Shown here piece after piece: positions 49,908-58,355 of a stretch of 64,000 nt of DNA. The translations under genes were made by a program, and so were the position numbers. The notes beneath the pieces were generated by a model that saw only the letters and a list, made by a program, of their open reading frames with translations, had not been told where the DNA came from and ran no database searches. Positions within the stretch are counted from its first letter, which is position 1. Each line of letters starts with the position of its first letter. Source of the stretch: Humibacillus xanthopallidus (GTDB taxonomy: Bacteria; Actinomycetota; Actinomycetes; Actinomycetales; Dermatophilaceae); contig NZ_VFPM01000004.1 in assembly GCF_006716675.1 (NCBI RefSeq), positions 62,001 to 126,000 of the forward strand, read 5' to 3'.

Positions 49908-51395
49908 ATGCCCCGTCGTGGTACCGAGATGCACGTCGAGCTCACCGGCTCGGGGGACCGCGCTGCCCAGATCTACGCGCAGCTGCGCCAGGCCATCCTC
50001 GACGGACGGCTGGACGGCGGCGACCGCGTACCCGCCTCGCGTGACCTCGCGACGACCCTCGGCGTCGCTCGCGGCACGGTGACGGCGGCCTACGACCGGC
50101 TCGTGGCCGAGGAGTTCCTCGTGTCGCGACGGGGCGCGGGCACCTTTGTCGTGCAGGGCTGCTCGCTCGCGGCCAGCCAGACGGGGGCTCACCCTGCCCG
50201 CACGGCACGTCACGGCGCGGTCCGACCGGCGGCAGTGTGGCAGCGCGAGACTCAGCCCGTGCGCGGGCCCGACGGGGCGGCATACGACTTCTCGCTCGGC
50301 GTGCCCGACACCACCCTCTTCCCGTATGCCACGTGGCGCCGTCTCGTCACGGCGCACCTGCGCTCCGGCCGGGTCGACCGTGGCACGTACGACAGCAGCG
50401 GCCACCCACGTCTCCAGGCCGAGATCGCGCGGTATGCCGGCCTCGCCCGCTCGGTGCTCGCCTCGGGTGACGACGTGGTCGTCACCGCGGGGGCGCAGCA
50501 GGCGCTCGACCTCGTGGCCCGGGTGGTGCTCGACCCGGGTGCGGTCGTCGCCGTGGAGGATCCCGGCTACGAGGCGGCGCACCGCCTCCTCGAGACCCAC
50601 CGGGCCGTCGTGCACGCGGTGCCCGTCGACGACGAGGGCCTCGTCGTCGACGCGCTGCCGGCCGGTGCGCGTCTGGTTCACGTCACGCCGTCGCACCAGT
50701 TCCCCACCGGGGTCACGATGTCGAGGGCGCGACGAAACGCCTTGCTCGAGTGGGCAGCCCGTCACGACGCGCTCATCGTCGAGGACGACTACGACAGCGA
50801 GTTCCGCTTTGCGGACCGGCCCCTCGAACCGCTGCAGAGTCTCGACCGCGACGGTCGTGTCGTCTACATCGGGTCGTTCTCCAAGTCGCTGCTGCCGGCG
50901 CTGCGGATTGGCTACGCGATCGCCCCTGTCTCGCTGCAGCCGGCCCTGCGCGAGGCACGTCGGGTCACCGTGTGGAACGGCGACGCGGCCACCCAGTCGG
51001 CGCTCGCGGACTTCCTCGCCGAGGGCCACCATGCCGCGCACGTGCGACGCGCGAGCAAGATCTACCGCGAGCGACGCGACGAGCTGGTCGCGAGTCTGGG
51101 GGCACGACTCGAGCCGTGGCTGCGCGTCGTGCCGTCGGCGGCGGGCCTGCACGTCACGACGCTGCTGCGCGACCCCGGGTCGTCGGACGTGGCGGTGGCG
51201 GAGGTGGCGCGCAGCGCAGGCGTCTTCGTCGACACGCTCTCGACCCGGCACCGGGGGACTGACCCGCGGCACGGGCTCGCCTTCGGTCTCGGCGGCGTGG
51301 CCGCGCCAGACATCGACCCGGCGATCGCGCTCGTGCAGCGTGCCCTCGAGTCGGCCCTCACACCGGAGCGGCGGCGTCGACCCTCCGACGGATGA
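49908..51395 (+). CDS. MocR/PdxR family regulator (GntR HTH fused to aminotransferase domain)
   Basis: 495 residues. GntR winged HTH (IYAQLRQAILDGRLDGGDRV, then LATTLGVARGTVTAAYDRLV) and a fold-type-I PLP domain with VTAGAQQALDLVARVVLDPG, EDPGYEAAHRLLE, TPSHQFPTGVTMS, IVEDDYDSEFRF and the PLP lysine in YIGSFSKSLLPALRIGY. MocR proteins respond to PLP, GABA, taurine or ectoine-type ligands. The divergent APC permease is the likely target. Its 3' end overlaps the convergent MFS gene by 38 bp. ATG 49908 is used; ATG 49929 is an alternative. Confidence 0.92.
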   Translation: MPRRGTEMHVELTGSGDRAAQIYAQLRQAILDGRLDGGDRVPASRDLATTLGVARGTVTAAYDRLVAEEFLVSRRGAGTFVVQGCSLAASQTGAHPARTARHGAVRPAAVWQRETQPVRGPDGAAYDFSLGVPDTTLFPYATWRRLVTAHLRSGRVDRGTYDSSGHPRLQAEIARYAGLARSVLASGDDVVVTAGAQQALDLVARVVLDPGAVVAVEDPGYEAAHRLLETHRAVVHAVPVDDEGLVVDALPAGARLVHVTPSHQFPTGVTMSRARRNALLEWAARHDALIVEDDYDSEFRFADRPLEPLQSLDRDGRVVYIGSFSKSLLPALRIGYAIAPVSLQPALREARRVTVWNGDAATQSALADFLAEGHHAAHVRRASKIYRERRDELVASLGARLEPWLRVVPSAAGLHVTTLLRDPGSSDVAVAEVARSAGVFVDTLSTRHRGTDPRHGLAFGLGGVAAPDIDPAIALVQRALESALTPERRRRPSDG

Positions 51396-52596
51396 TGGCG
51401 AACTGCGAGGCAAGCGGGATGATGCCGAGGATGAGCACCATCGGCACCGCGAAACCGAGCCTCAGGTTCTCGGAGCCGACCGCGCCGGTGAGCACCGCGC
51501 CGAGCAGCGCTCCGACGTAGTTGAACTGGTTGAAGCGCGCGACCACCTGGTCGACCCGCTCGATGCGGCGCACGTCGTCGAGACCCTCGCCACCCGCGAC
51601 CGCCCCGGCGGCCGAGAAGGACAACGGGGCGATCGTCGCGACCGCTCCGCCGAGCACCGTGAAGCCGGCGACGGCGACGACCCACGTCGGGGCGAAGACG
51701 ATGACCGCGAGCGACAGCGATGCGACGACACCGCAGATGCGCAGCAGCCAGACGGCGCCGTAGCGGTGCACGAGCCCGTCGCCGATCCCGCGGGCGATGA
51801 GCGTGGCGACGAGGTAGGGGAGGGTGGCGAGCGCGGTGAGCCCGCTCGGCGCACCGAGCGTCCCGTCGAGGTAGACCGGACCCCACGTCGTCGCAGCCGT
51901 GTCGACCATGTAGAAGAGCACCATCGCGATGCCGAGCAGCATGATGCGGCGCCACGGCACGTCCAGCGACTCGCCCGTCGGTGCGAGCCGGTCGCGGGTG
52001 ACGAAGGGAGCGGCCAGTGCCGCCACCGGGAGCAGCAGGAGCGGGAGGAGGGCCGCGCCCAGGGCGACTCCGGACGTCGCGAGCGTGACGAGGGTCGCGA
52101 CGATGCCGCCCGCGGTCCAGAAGGCATGGAACGACGGGAGGATCGGGCGGCGGTAGAGGTGCTCGACCGTCACCGCCTGCATGTTGCTCGACGCGTCGAC
52201 GAGGCCGAGGCCCACCCCGTAGGCCGCGAGCCCGGCCACGAAGACGGGAAAGGCCGGGGCGAGCAGGAGCGTGCCGAAACCCAGAGTGGCGACGATGAGG
52301 CCCAGCCGCACGACGACCGCGCTCGACGACCTCCCGGCGACCACCTCGGCCACGACCGAGCCGACGCCGGCGAGCAGCACGACCATGAGCAGCAGGCCGC
52401 TCACGGCGAGCTCGTCGAGCGACCACCGGTCCTGGATCTGGGGCAGCCGCGTCGTCAGGGTGATGAAGAGCAGCCCCTGGACGAAGAAGGCGGCTCCGGC
52501 CGCGAGGCGGGCTCGGCGGTGCGCGGCTGTCGGTGCTGTCGGTGCTGTCGAGGCGGTCGGTGCGGTCGGTGCGGGAGCCTCGGGCGGTGGGGTCAC
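51358..52596 (-). CDS. MFS transporter
   Basis: 412 residues with 12 predicted helices. An N-terminal Thr-Ala-Pro repeat (PTAPTASTAPTAPTAA) precedes helix 1. LITLTTRLPQIQDRW-like sequence after helix 1 and VDASSNMQAVTVEHLYRRP after helix 4 are reminiscent of fucose- or drug-type MFS proteins. Substrate unknown. The leader repeat is encoded by near-identical 6-9 bp units (about 52520-52575). GTG 52596 has no clear ribosome site. Convergent with, and overlapping, the MocR gene. Confidence 0.88.
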   Translation of the reverse strand: MTPPPEAPAPTAPTASTAPTAPTAAHRRARLAAGAAFFVQGLLFITLTTRLPQIQDRWSLDELAVSGLLLMVVLLAGVGSVVAEVVAGRSSSAVVVRLGLIVATLGFGTLLLAPAFPVFVAGLAAYGVGLGLVDASSNMQAVTVEHLYRRPILPSFHAFWTAGGIVATLVTLATSGVALGAALLPLLLLPVAALAAPFVTRDRLAPTGESLDVPWRRIMLLGIAMVLFYMVDTAATTWGPVYLDGTLGAPSGLTALATLPYLVATLIARGIGDGLVHRYGAVWLLRICGVVASLSLAVIVFAPTWVVAVAGFTVLGGAVATIAPLSFSAAGAVAGGEGLDDVRRIERVDQVVARFNQFNYVGALLGAVLTGAVGSENLRLGFAVPMVLILGIIPLASQFAIIRRRVDAAAPV

Positions 52597-52726
52597 GGGT
52601 GGTCACCCTGTCCTCACGAGGAGCCCCGCGTCAAGGAGTTCCGGTCGCGCCCGGCCGGGAGTCCCGGGGGCCCCGCCGACCCGGGACGGCGACGACCACG
52701 CATTCGCCAGCAGACGGGATGCGGGC

Positions 52727-52732
52727 TAGCAT
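52727..52732 (+). promoter_or_regulatory. -10 box of leaderless promoter for cmtR-like gene
   Basis: TAGCAT, 6 nt before the ATG at 52739; no ribosome site. Confidence 0.55.
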
Positions 52733-52738
52733 CGCTCT

Positions 52739-53110
52739 ATGGCGATGACAACGACAGAAATCGATGAGGGCGTCGTCGACGAGCCGGAAGCGCTGAGCGT
52801 GGCCGCGTTGCTCTTCCACGGGCTCAGTGACCCGAGCCGACTCGCCATCCTGCGTCACCTGACGCTGGGGGAGCACCGCGTCGTCGACCTCACCGCGCAC
52901 CTCGGGCTCGCCCAGTCGACGGTGTCGAAGCACCTGGCCTGCCTGCGCGACTGCGGGCTCGTCGCGTCCCGACCGGAGGGGCGCGCCTCCCTCTTCCGGC
53001 TGGCGGAGCCGGAGGCCACGCTCGAGGTCTTCGGGGCCGCCGAGCGCCTCCTCGCCCTGACGGGCGACGGTGTCGCGCTCTGCCCGACGTCCGGTCTGGA
53101 GTCGTCATGA
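52739..53110 (+). CDS. CmtR-like ArsR/SmtB metal-sensing repressor
   Basis: 123 residues, winged HTH with LGLAQSTVSKHLACLRDCGL. Cys68 and Cys72 sit in the recognition helix and Cys115 in the flexible tail, the same layout as the Cd/Pb sensor CmtR of Mycobacterium tuberculosis (two helix cysteines plus one C-terminal cysteine). Metal binding would release DNA. Overlaps the CDF exporter gene by 4 nt, so it presumably controls its own operon. ATG 52739 follows a leaderless-type box; ATG 52745 is a close alternative. Confidence 0.88.
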   Translation: MAMTTTEIDEGVVDEPEALSVAALLFHGLSDPSRLAILRHLTLGEHRVVDLTAHLGLAQSTVSKHLACLRDCGLVASRPEGRASLFRLAEPEATLEVFGAAERLLALTGDGVALCPTSGLESS

Positions 53111-53835
53111 CGCAGAGCCCACGCCGAGACCTCGGGCTCACTCCGGTGACCCCCGCCCACGGCGACCACGGCGACCACGACCACGGCGACCACGACCACG
53201 ACCACGGCGCGCCGGGGCACTCGCACTGGGTGAGCGACCCGGCGGAGCGGCTGCGGCTCGGCCGTCGAGCCCAGCTGCTGGCCGGCGCGTCGGTCGCCTA
53301 CAACGTCATCGAGGCCGGGGTCGCCATCGCCGCCGGGCTCGTGGCGGGGTCGGTCGCCCTCGTCGGCTTCGGGCTCGACTCCACCATCGAGGTGTCGAGC
53401 GCGCTCATCATCCTGTGGCAGTTCCGCCACGCCGTGCCCGAGTCCCGCGAACGAGCCGCACTGCGCGCCCTCGCGGTCTCGTTCTTCGCCCTCGCCGCCT
53501 ACGTGTCCTACGAGGCCGTCGGCGCTCTCGTCAGCGGGGAGCACCCAGGCGCCTCGCCGGTCGGCATCGGGCTCGCCATCGCCTCGATCCTCATCATGCC
53601 GTGGCTCTCGCGGGCGCAGCGGCGCACGGGTCAGGCGCTCGGGTCGCGCGCGGTCGAGGCCGACGGCAAGCAGACCCGACTCTGCGCCTACCTCTCCGGC
53701 GTCCTGCTCGCCGGCCTGCTGCTCAACGCCACCCTGGGCTGGGGGTGGGCCGACCCGGTGGCGGCTCTCGTCATCGCGGCCGTTGCCGTCCGTGAGGGGA
53801 TCGAGGCCTGGCGCGGCGACCACTGCGACTGCTGA
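53107..53835 (+). CDS. Cation diffusion facilitator family exporter with His-rich N-terminus
   Basis: 242 residues. A His/Asp-rich metal-binding leader (HGDHGDHDHGDHDHDHG) is followed by a six-helix CDF domain with LVGFGLDSTIEVSSALIILW (CDF metal site Asp and Ser in helix 2) and AVEADGKQTRLCAYLSGVLL (helix 5, Asp and Cys). The usual cytosolic C-terminal domain is absent; the protein ends in HCDC, another possible metal ligand cluster. Likely exports Zn, Cd or Pb under the CmtR-like repressor it overlaps. The His repeat is encoded by short GACCACGGC-like units. Confidence 0.9.
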   Translation: MTQSPRRDLGLTPVTPAHGDHGDHDHGDHDHDHGAPGHSHWVSDPAERLRLGRRAQLLAGASVAYNVIEAGVAIAAGLVAGSVALVGFGLDSTIEVSSALIILWQFRHAVPESRERAALRALAVSFFALAAYVSYEAVGALVSGEHPGASPVGIGLAIASILIMPWLSRAQRRTGQALGSRAVEADGKQTRLCAYLSGVLLAGLLLNATLGWGWADPVAALVIAAVAVREGIEAWRGDHCDC

Positions 53836-53886
53836 CGTCGGCGCGCGGCCGCGCCGGAGGTCGCCTGCTGGTGGAGACTGTCCGGC

Positions 53887-54873
53887 ATGCTGAGGATGAC
53901 CGTCACGATCCCCGGTGACCTGACCGAGCGGGTCATGCAGGTGCTGTCCGACTCGACCGCGGTGAGCACGCTGGCGGTGATCCGTGGTGCGGCGGTGCGG
54001 CCGGCGGGCGACGTCGTGCACGCCGACGTCGCGCGCGAGGGAGCCAACGCCCTCATCGACCGGTTGCGCGAGCTCGGCGTCCACGAGCGCGGCACGCTCC
54101 AGGTCGAGCCGGTCACGACGTGGATCTCCCGGGCGGGCTTCGAGGCCGATGAGGAGACGCCGGGCAGCAGCGCCGATGCCGTCGTCTGGGCGCAGGTCGC
54201 CCAGCGCTCCTACGACGACAGCGAGCTCAACTGGACCTATCTCTCGTTCATGTCGCTCGCCACCCTCATCGCCGGCATCGCGATCGTGCTCGACTCGCAG
54301 ATCCTCGTCATCGGCGCCATGGTGCTCGGGCCGGAGTTCGGCGCGATCGCGGCCCTCGGGGTCGCCCTCGTGCGGCGCCGGCCGTTGCTGCTCGCGGTCG
54401 CGGCGCGGGCCCTGGTCATCGGCTTCGGGGTCGCGATCGTCGTGACCTGCCTCGCCGGCCTCGTCGGGCGCGCCCTCGGCTGGGTGACGCTGAAGGACAT
54501 CACCGGCCCGCGGCCGGCCACGGGCTTCATCTACGCGCCCGACCAGTGGTCGTTCATCGTCGCGATCCTCGCGGCCGCGGCGGGCGTGCTGTCACTCACC
54601 TCGGCCAAGCTCGGCGGCCTCAGCGGCGTCTTCATCTCGGTGACGACCATCCCCGCTGCGGGCAACGTCGGCCTCGGCCTCGCCTTCGGCGCGTGGGCGG
54701 AGGTCTGGGGCAGCAGTCTGCAGCTCGTGCTCAACATCGTCGGCATGGCGGTCGCCGGGTGGGCGACGCTCGCCCTCCAGGGCGCCGTGTGGTCGCGGGT
54801 GCCGGCCCCGCGGCGATCCCACGCCAGGCTGAGCCACCACATCCACGCCGACCCGCCGCCCTCGACCCACTGA
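53887..54873 (+). CDS. DUF389 membrane protein
   Basis: 328 residues. A soluble N-terminal ACT-like region (about 1-90) precedes the DUF389 core: AQVAQRSYDDSELNWTYLSF, MSLATLIAGIAIVLDSQILV, IGAMVLGPEFGAIAALGVAL, TSAKLGGLSGVFISVTTIPA. About five to six helices follow the usual pattern. Family function is not established. The ATG at 53887 is used, with ATG 53896 possible. Ends at a GTATGCC-containing hairpin shared with the convergent carboxypeptidase gene. Confidence 0.88.
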   Translation: MLRMTVTIPGDLTERVMQVLSDSTAVSTLAVIRGAAVRPAGDVVHADVAREGANALIDRLRELGVHERGTLQVEPVTTWISRAGFEADEETPGSSADAVVWAQVAQRSYDDSELNWTYLSFMSLATLIAGIAIVLDSQILVIGAMVLGPEFGAIAALGVALVRRRPLLLAVAARALVIGFGVAIVVTCLAGLVGRALGWVTLKDITGPRPATGFIYAPDQWSFIVAILAAAAGVLSLTSAKLGGLSGVFISVTTIPAAGNVGLGLAFGAWAEVWGSSLQLVLNIVGMAVAGWATLALQGAVWSRVPAPRRSHARLSHHIHADPPPSTH

Positions 54874-54893
54874 GCCCAAGCCGGTGGGGTGGC

Positions 54894-54949
54894 GTATGCC
54901 GCCCGGTCAGGAGCGAGCCCCGCCCGCGCTCCCGGACCGGACGGCATAC
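54894..54949. terminator. Bidirectional hairpin built from GTATGCC/GGCATAC
   Basis: GTATGCCGCCCGGTC (54894-54908) pairs with GACCGGACGGCATAC (54935-54949), 14 of 15 positions, between convergent genes ending at 54873 and 54961. One of three intergenic hairpins that use the overrepresented word. Confidence 0.7.
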
Positions 54950-54960
54950 CCCCGACCGGC

Positions 54961-55998
54961 TCAGCTGCGCTGGGCGGGCAGGGTGTCCCAGAACGACGCG
55001 TCGACGGTGTCGATCGAGCCGTCGGCGATCGCCTGGGCGGTGGAGGTCAGAGTGATGACGGTCTGGCGGATGAGGTAGCCGTTGCTCTTCTGGCCGAGCA
55101 CGGCGCTCTCGTTCTCGTGGTCGCTCATGCCGCGCATCTCGAAGAGCAGGGTCGAGATGCCGTACTCCGCGGCGAGACCGTTGCGCGCGATGGTGCGCTC
55201 GCTGCCGCCGACGTACTTGCCGAGGTGGCCCCAACCGGTCGGCTGGATGGCGTTGTAGACGACGGCGCCGAGGCGCTTGCTGCCGGCGAGGGTCTGCGCC
55301 GACACGTCACCGTTCGTCGGGTGGAGGATCGAGCCGGAGACGAGCTCGCCGCCCGCCCGGCTCGTCGTGCCCTGGTGGTGGAGGTCGATGGCGTAGTCGA
55401 TGTCGTAGACCGACAGGACCTTGTCGTGCAGCGCCTTCGTCTCCGGCTGGGCCTTGGCGACGTGGTCACGGTTGAGGTCGACCCGAGCCGCGTTGTAGCG
55501 GGTCAGGTGCCGGTCGCCGGACGCGACGTAGTCGTCGAGCGAGAAGTCGACGTCGCCCATCGCGCCGTCGGCGTTGAGCATCGGCACGATGAGGATGTTG
55601 ACCCCGTCGAGCACGTCGCCGTTCTTGCCGGTGCCGAGGCTCTTGATGAACTCGAGCGTCCCCTCGGTCGTCAGCTGCTCGTTGCCGTGCTGCTGGGTGA
55701 GGTAGAGGATCGTCGGGTTCGACGGGTCGCTGAGGTACTTCACGAGGTGGATGTCGCGGCCCTTGATCGTCTGGCCGATCACCTCGAGCTGCATGCGGGG
55801 CTGCTTGGCGGCCTGCGTCCGGAGCTCGGCGACCATCGAGTCGTAGGTGTGCAGTATCGAGGTGTTGACCGTGCCGTTCGCGCAGCACGAGGGTCCCTCG
55901 CCGACGGCGAGGGCGGCGGGGGCGGTGACAGCGGCGATGCCGCCGAGCAGGGCTGCGGCAGCGAAGGAGACGGTCGTTCGGGTCAGGCGTCTGGACAT
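54961..55998 (-). CDS. Secreted M14 family zinc carboxypeptidase
   Basis: 345 residues. Signal peptide to about residue 32 (ending ALAVGEG). Zinc ligands HxxE in TQQHGNEQLTTEG, followed downstream by AIDLHHQGTTSR (His), and a catalytic Glu in TLLFEMRGMSD. DLNRDH matches the substrate-binding Arg region. An adjacent Cys pair (SCCAN) right after the signal may form a disulfide. M14 enzymes trim C-terminal residues from peptides or cell-wall peptides. ATG 55998 begins the signal peptide; AGGAA is 9 nt upstream. Convergent with DUF389. Confidence 0.92.
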   Translation of the reverse strand: MSRRLTRTTVSFAAAALLGGIAAVTAPAALAVGEGPSCCANGTVNTSILHTYDSMVAELRTQAAKQPRMQLEVIGQTIKGRDIHLVKYLSDPSNPTILYLTQQHGNEQLTTEGTLEFIKSLGTGKNGDVLDGVNILIVPMLNADGAMGDVDFSLDDYVASGDRHLTRYNAARVDLNRDHVAKAQPETKALHDKVLSVYDIDYAIDLHHQGTTSRAGGELVSGSILHPTNGDVSAQTLAGSKRLGAVVYNAIQPTGWGHLGKYVGGSERTIARNGLAAEYGISTLLFEMRGMSDHENESAVLGQKSNGYLIRQTVITLTSTAQAIADGSIDTVDASFWDTLPAQRS

Positions 55999-56132
55999 GT
56001 GGGTGGGTTCCTGTCGGGTGTGAGTTGCGTGTGACACGCCAGCGGCGACAGCCGGCGATGCGCCCCAGTCAACGTCCCATTTGTCCGATCTGCAACCGCA
56101 ACCAGCCTGCTCCGGCTGGGGGTGGGCAGGGC

Positions 56133-56780
56133 TCAGCGAGAGGCTGTCGTCGTCGGCGTCGAGGTCGTGGGCCGCGGTGGCGCCGGCAGCGCGTAGTTCG
56201 ACCGCAGCGCCCCGTTGACGAGCGAGAGCAGGACGCCGGTCTCCTGGCGGATGACCGCGTAACGGCCGGCTGCCTGCGGTGAGCCCGCGGCGGCCTCGGT
56301 GGACGCGGCCTCGGCGAAGAGCTGGAGCGAGCCGATGCGCGAGTAGTAGCTCGGGGGGTCGATGCCAGGAGGCGCCCCGTTGGCGCGCAGGGAGGCCAGG
56401 TGGCGGGCCAGCACCTCGAACTGCAGCGCGGTCGGCGACCCCGTGCCGGGCATGCCGTCGAGGACCCGCACGTCATCGATGAGGTTGGTGTAGTCGAGCG
56501 AGGCGAGCGACTGGTTGAACGTCGTCGAGGTCGAGAGGCTGGGCCGCGGCAGAGCCGTCACCGTGACGGTAGCCGTCGTCGTCAGCGTCTGCGTGGCCGT
56601 CGTCGTCACCGTCGGGGTCATGAGCTCGGTGACCGTGACGGTCTGGGCCGGCGTCGGGGTGCCGGCCGCCGCCTGGCTCAGCTCGACCGCCGGCCGGTCA
56701 CCCGAGCAGGCGCCGAGGGCGCCGAGGGCGCCGAGGGCGCAGGCCGTCAGGACCGCAACGGCGACGGGCTTCGCGTGCAC
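56133..56780 (-). CDS. Lipoprotein of unknown function
   Basis: 215 residues. Signal peptide with a GALGALGALGAC lipobox (three GGCGCTCGGC-like units), then a Thr/Val-rich stalk (about residues 45-80). A helical region follows (FNQSLASLDYTNLIDDVRVL, FEVLARHLASLRANGA, YYSRIGSLQLFAEAASTEAA) and a Thr/Ser/Pro tail. I do not recognise the family. GTG 56780 has CGGAG 6 nt upstream. A CACAAT box at 56846-56851 (minus) is a possible -10 with a leader of about 60 nt. The 205 bp to the next gene holds repeats of GGGGACGATGG-type and one GTATGCC word. Confidence 0.7.
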   Translation of the reverse strand: MHAKPVAVAVLTACALGALGALGACSGDRPAVELSQAAAGTPTPAQTVTVTELMTPTVTTTATQTLTTTATVTVTALPRPSLSTSTTFNQSLASLDYTNLIDDVRVLDGMPGTGSPTALQFEVLARHLASLRANGAPPGIDPPSYYSRIGSLQLFAEAASTEAAAGSPQAAGRYAVIRQETGVLLSLVNGALRSNYALPAPPRPTTSTPTTTASR

Positions 56781-56985
56781 GGGTGGCTCCGATGGTGACG
56801 ACGGGGACGATGGGGGACGGTGGGGACGATGGGGGTCGTCCGACGATTGTGTGCTCTCCGGGGCGCGGACGGAACCGCTTCGCCCGAATTCACCCCCGGT
56901 GGCGAGGGGCTGACCACCCCAACCCGCGGGGGGTATGCCGTCCTCGCCGATGCGGTGGTCGACCGGCTCCGTCGGTGACCGGGGT

Positions 56986-57381
56986 CTAGAGCAGCGAGCT
57001 CGGGTCGTCGGGCACGTCTGCCGCATACGCCTCGAGCAGCTGCAGCGGGACGATCTCGAGGGCGCGCTCGTGCGTGGCCGCGAGGAAGATCGGGGCGGCG
57101 GCGCCCGCCTGCTGCGCCTCGAGCCAGCGGCTCGCGACGACGCACCACCGGTCGCCCGGCACGAGGCCCGGGAAGCGCCACTCGGGCCGCGGGGTCGTGA
57201 GGTCGTTGCCGACGCCGAGCTGGTGGTCGAGGAACTCCTCCGTGACGACGACGCAGACCGTGTGGCTGCCGCGGTCCTCGGGCCCCGTCGTGCAGTAGCT
57301 GTCGCGGTAGAAGCCCGTCAGGGGATCCGTGCCGCACACCTCGAGCTCGCCGCCGAGCACGTTGCGTTCGCCGCGCACCAT
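56986..57381 (-). CDS. DUF2237 family protein
   Basis: 131 residues with the DUF2237 signature NVLGGELEVCGTDPLTGFYR, DSYCTTGPEDRGSHTVCVVV, TEEFLDHQLGVGNDLTTPRP, PGDRWCVVASRWLEA and VPLQLLEAYA. Conserved Cys residues in the first and third blocks are present. Function unknown across the family. The ATG at 57381 begins the conserved block and has TAACGT 7 nt upstream on the minus strand; the longer start at 57417 is less likely. Divergent from the gene at 57462, which has its own leaderless-type promoter. Confidence 0.9.
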   Translation of the reverse strand: MVRGERNVLGGELEVCGTDPLTGFYRDSYCTTGPEDRGSHTVCVVVTEEFLDHQLGVGNDLTTPRPEWRFPGLVPGDRWCVVASRWLEAQQAGAAAPIFLAATHERALEIVPLQLLEAYAADVPDDPSSLL

Positions 57382-57388
57382 GGGCGCA

Positions 57389-57455
57389 ACGTTAGCCGTA
57401 TGCCGCGCGCTCGGCACGCGGTTGCCGGTGTCGTCCCAGCCCGGCTGGCTAGGCT
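57389..57455. promoter_or_regulatory. Pair of divergent leaderless promoters
   Basis: TAACGT (minus, 57389-57394) stands 7 nt from ATG 57381, and TAGGCT (plus, 57450-57455) stands 6 nt from ATG 57462. Neither gene has a ribosome site. Confidence 0.55.
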
Positions 57456-57461
57456 GAGGTC

Positions 57462-57905
57462 ATGCTCGGCATGAAGGAGTACGACGGCGACTACATCGAT
57501 GCGTGCCGCTCGCGGGTCGAGACCCAGACGGCGATGTTCCGCGAGGTCGCCCAGGCAGCCCGCGACCACGGCGACGCCGACCTCTCGGGCCTCGAGGGGG
57601 CGCTGGAGTCACTCGAGTCCGAGTACTTCAACAACATGCTCCTCGTGCTCGAGGGCTACTTCGTGCACCGGCTGCGCGGCGTCGAGGGCAAGGACGGCAA
57701 CGCCCTCAACGAGGTGCGCGTCCTCGCCCGGTCGCTCATGGAGAACGGCGGCACGCTCATGGAGGACCCGCAGATCTCCCTCGACCCGGATCGCACCGTC
57801 CTGGGACTCAAGGTGGGAGAGCCGGTGCGCCTCACGCTGCAGGATTACACCCGTCTCTCCGACGCCTTCTTCCGCGAGCTCGAGCGACGCTTCAGCGCCA
57901 CCTGA
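57462..57905 (+). CDS. Conserved hypothetical helical protein
   Basis: 147 residues, acidic and helical: GDYIDACRSRVETQTAMFRE, ALESLESEYFNNMLLVLEGY, FVHRLRGVEGKDGNALNEVR, VLARSLMENGGTLMEDPQIS, LDPDRTVLGLKVGEPVRLTL. The sequence looks like a well-behaved cytosolic protein of a type widespread in actinobacteria. I cannot assign a family or function. It has a leaderless-type promoter. The PPOX gene begins 39 nt downstream. Confidence 0.75.
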   Translation: MLGMKEYDGDYIDACRSRVETQTAMFREVAQAARDHGDADLSGLEGALESLESEYFNNMLLVLEGYFVHRLRGVEGKDGNALNEVRVLARSLMENGGTLMEDPQISLDPDRTVLGLKVGEPVRLTLQDYTRLSDAFFRELERRFSAT

Positions 57906-57944
57906 CCCCATCGCGAGATCGCCTCACCCGCAAGGAGATTCGAC

Positions 57945-58355
57945 GTGCCAAAGCCCCCGCTGCCCGATGACGTGGCTGAGTTCCTCCGCCGCCCCAACTA
58001 CGCGACGATCAGTGTCGTGCGCCCCGACGGTCAGCCCGTGTCGGTGCCCACGTGGTATCTCTTCGAGCAGGGCCAGGTCGTCGTCAACATGGACGCGGGT
58101 CGCAAGCGGCTCGACTACCTGCGGGCGGACCCCCGCATCAGTCTGAGCGCCATGGACCCCGACAACTGGATCACGCACGTCAGCCTTCAGGGGCGGGTCG
58201 CCCAGATGGTCGACGACCCGGACCTGGCCGACATCGACCGGATCGCGCGGCACTACACGGGCCAGCCCTACGCGGTGCGCGACCGGCCGCGCATCACCGC
58301 CCGCATCGACGTCGACCGCTGGCACGGATGGGGCCGGCTGCGAGACACGAGGTGA
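57945..58355 (+). CDS. PPOX-class F420-dependent oxidoreductase-like protein
   Basis: 136 residues, split beta-barrel flavin/deazaflavin-binding fold: LPDDVAEFLRRPNYATISVV, GQPVSVPTWYLFEQGQVVVN, AGRKRLDYLRADPRISLSAM, WITHVSLQGRVAQMVDDPDL, DRIARHYTGQPYAVRDRPRI. This motif order is typical of actinobacterial Rv1155-like proteins that use F420, but cofactor use is inferred. GTG 57945 has AAGGAG 7 nt upstream. Its stop overlaps the penicillin acylase start by 4 nt, so the two are co-translated. Confidence 0.88.
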   Translation: MPKPPLPDDVAEFLRRPNYATISVVRPDGQPVSVPTWYLFEQGQVVVNMDAGRKRLDYLRADPRISLSAMDPDNWITHVSLQGRVAQMVDDPDLADIDRIARHYTGQPYAVRDRPRITARIDVDRWHGWGRLRDTR

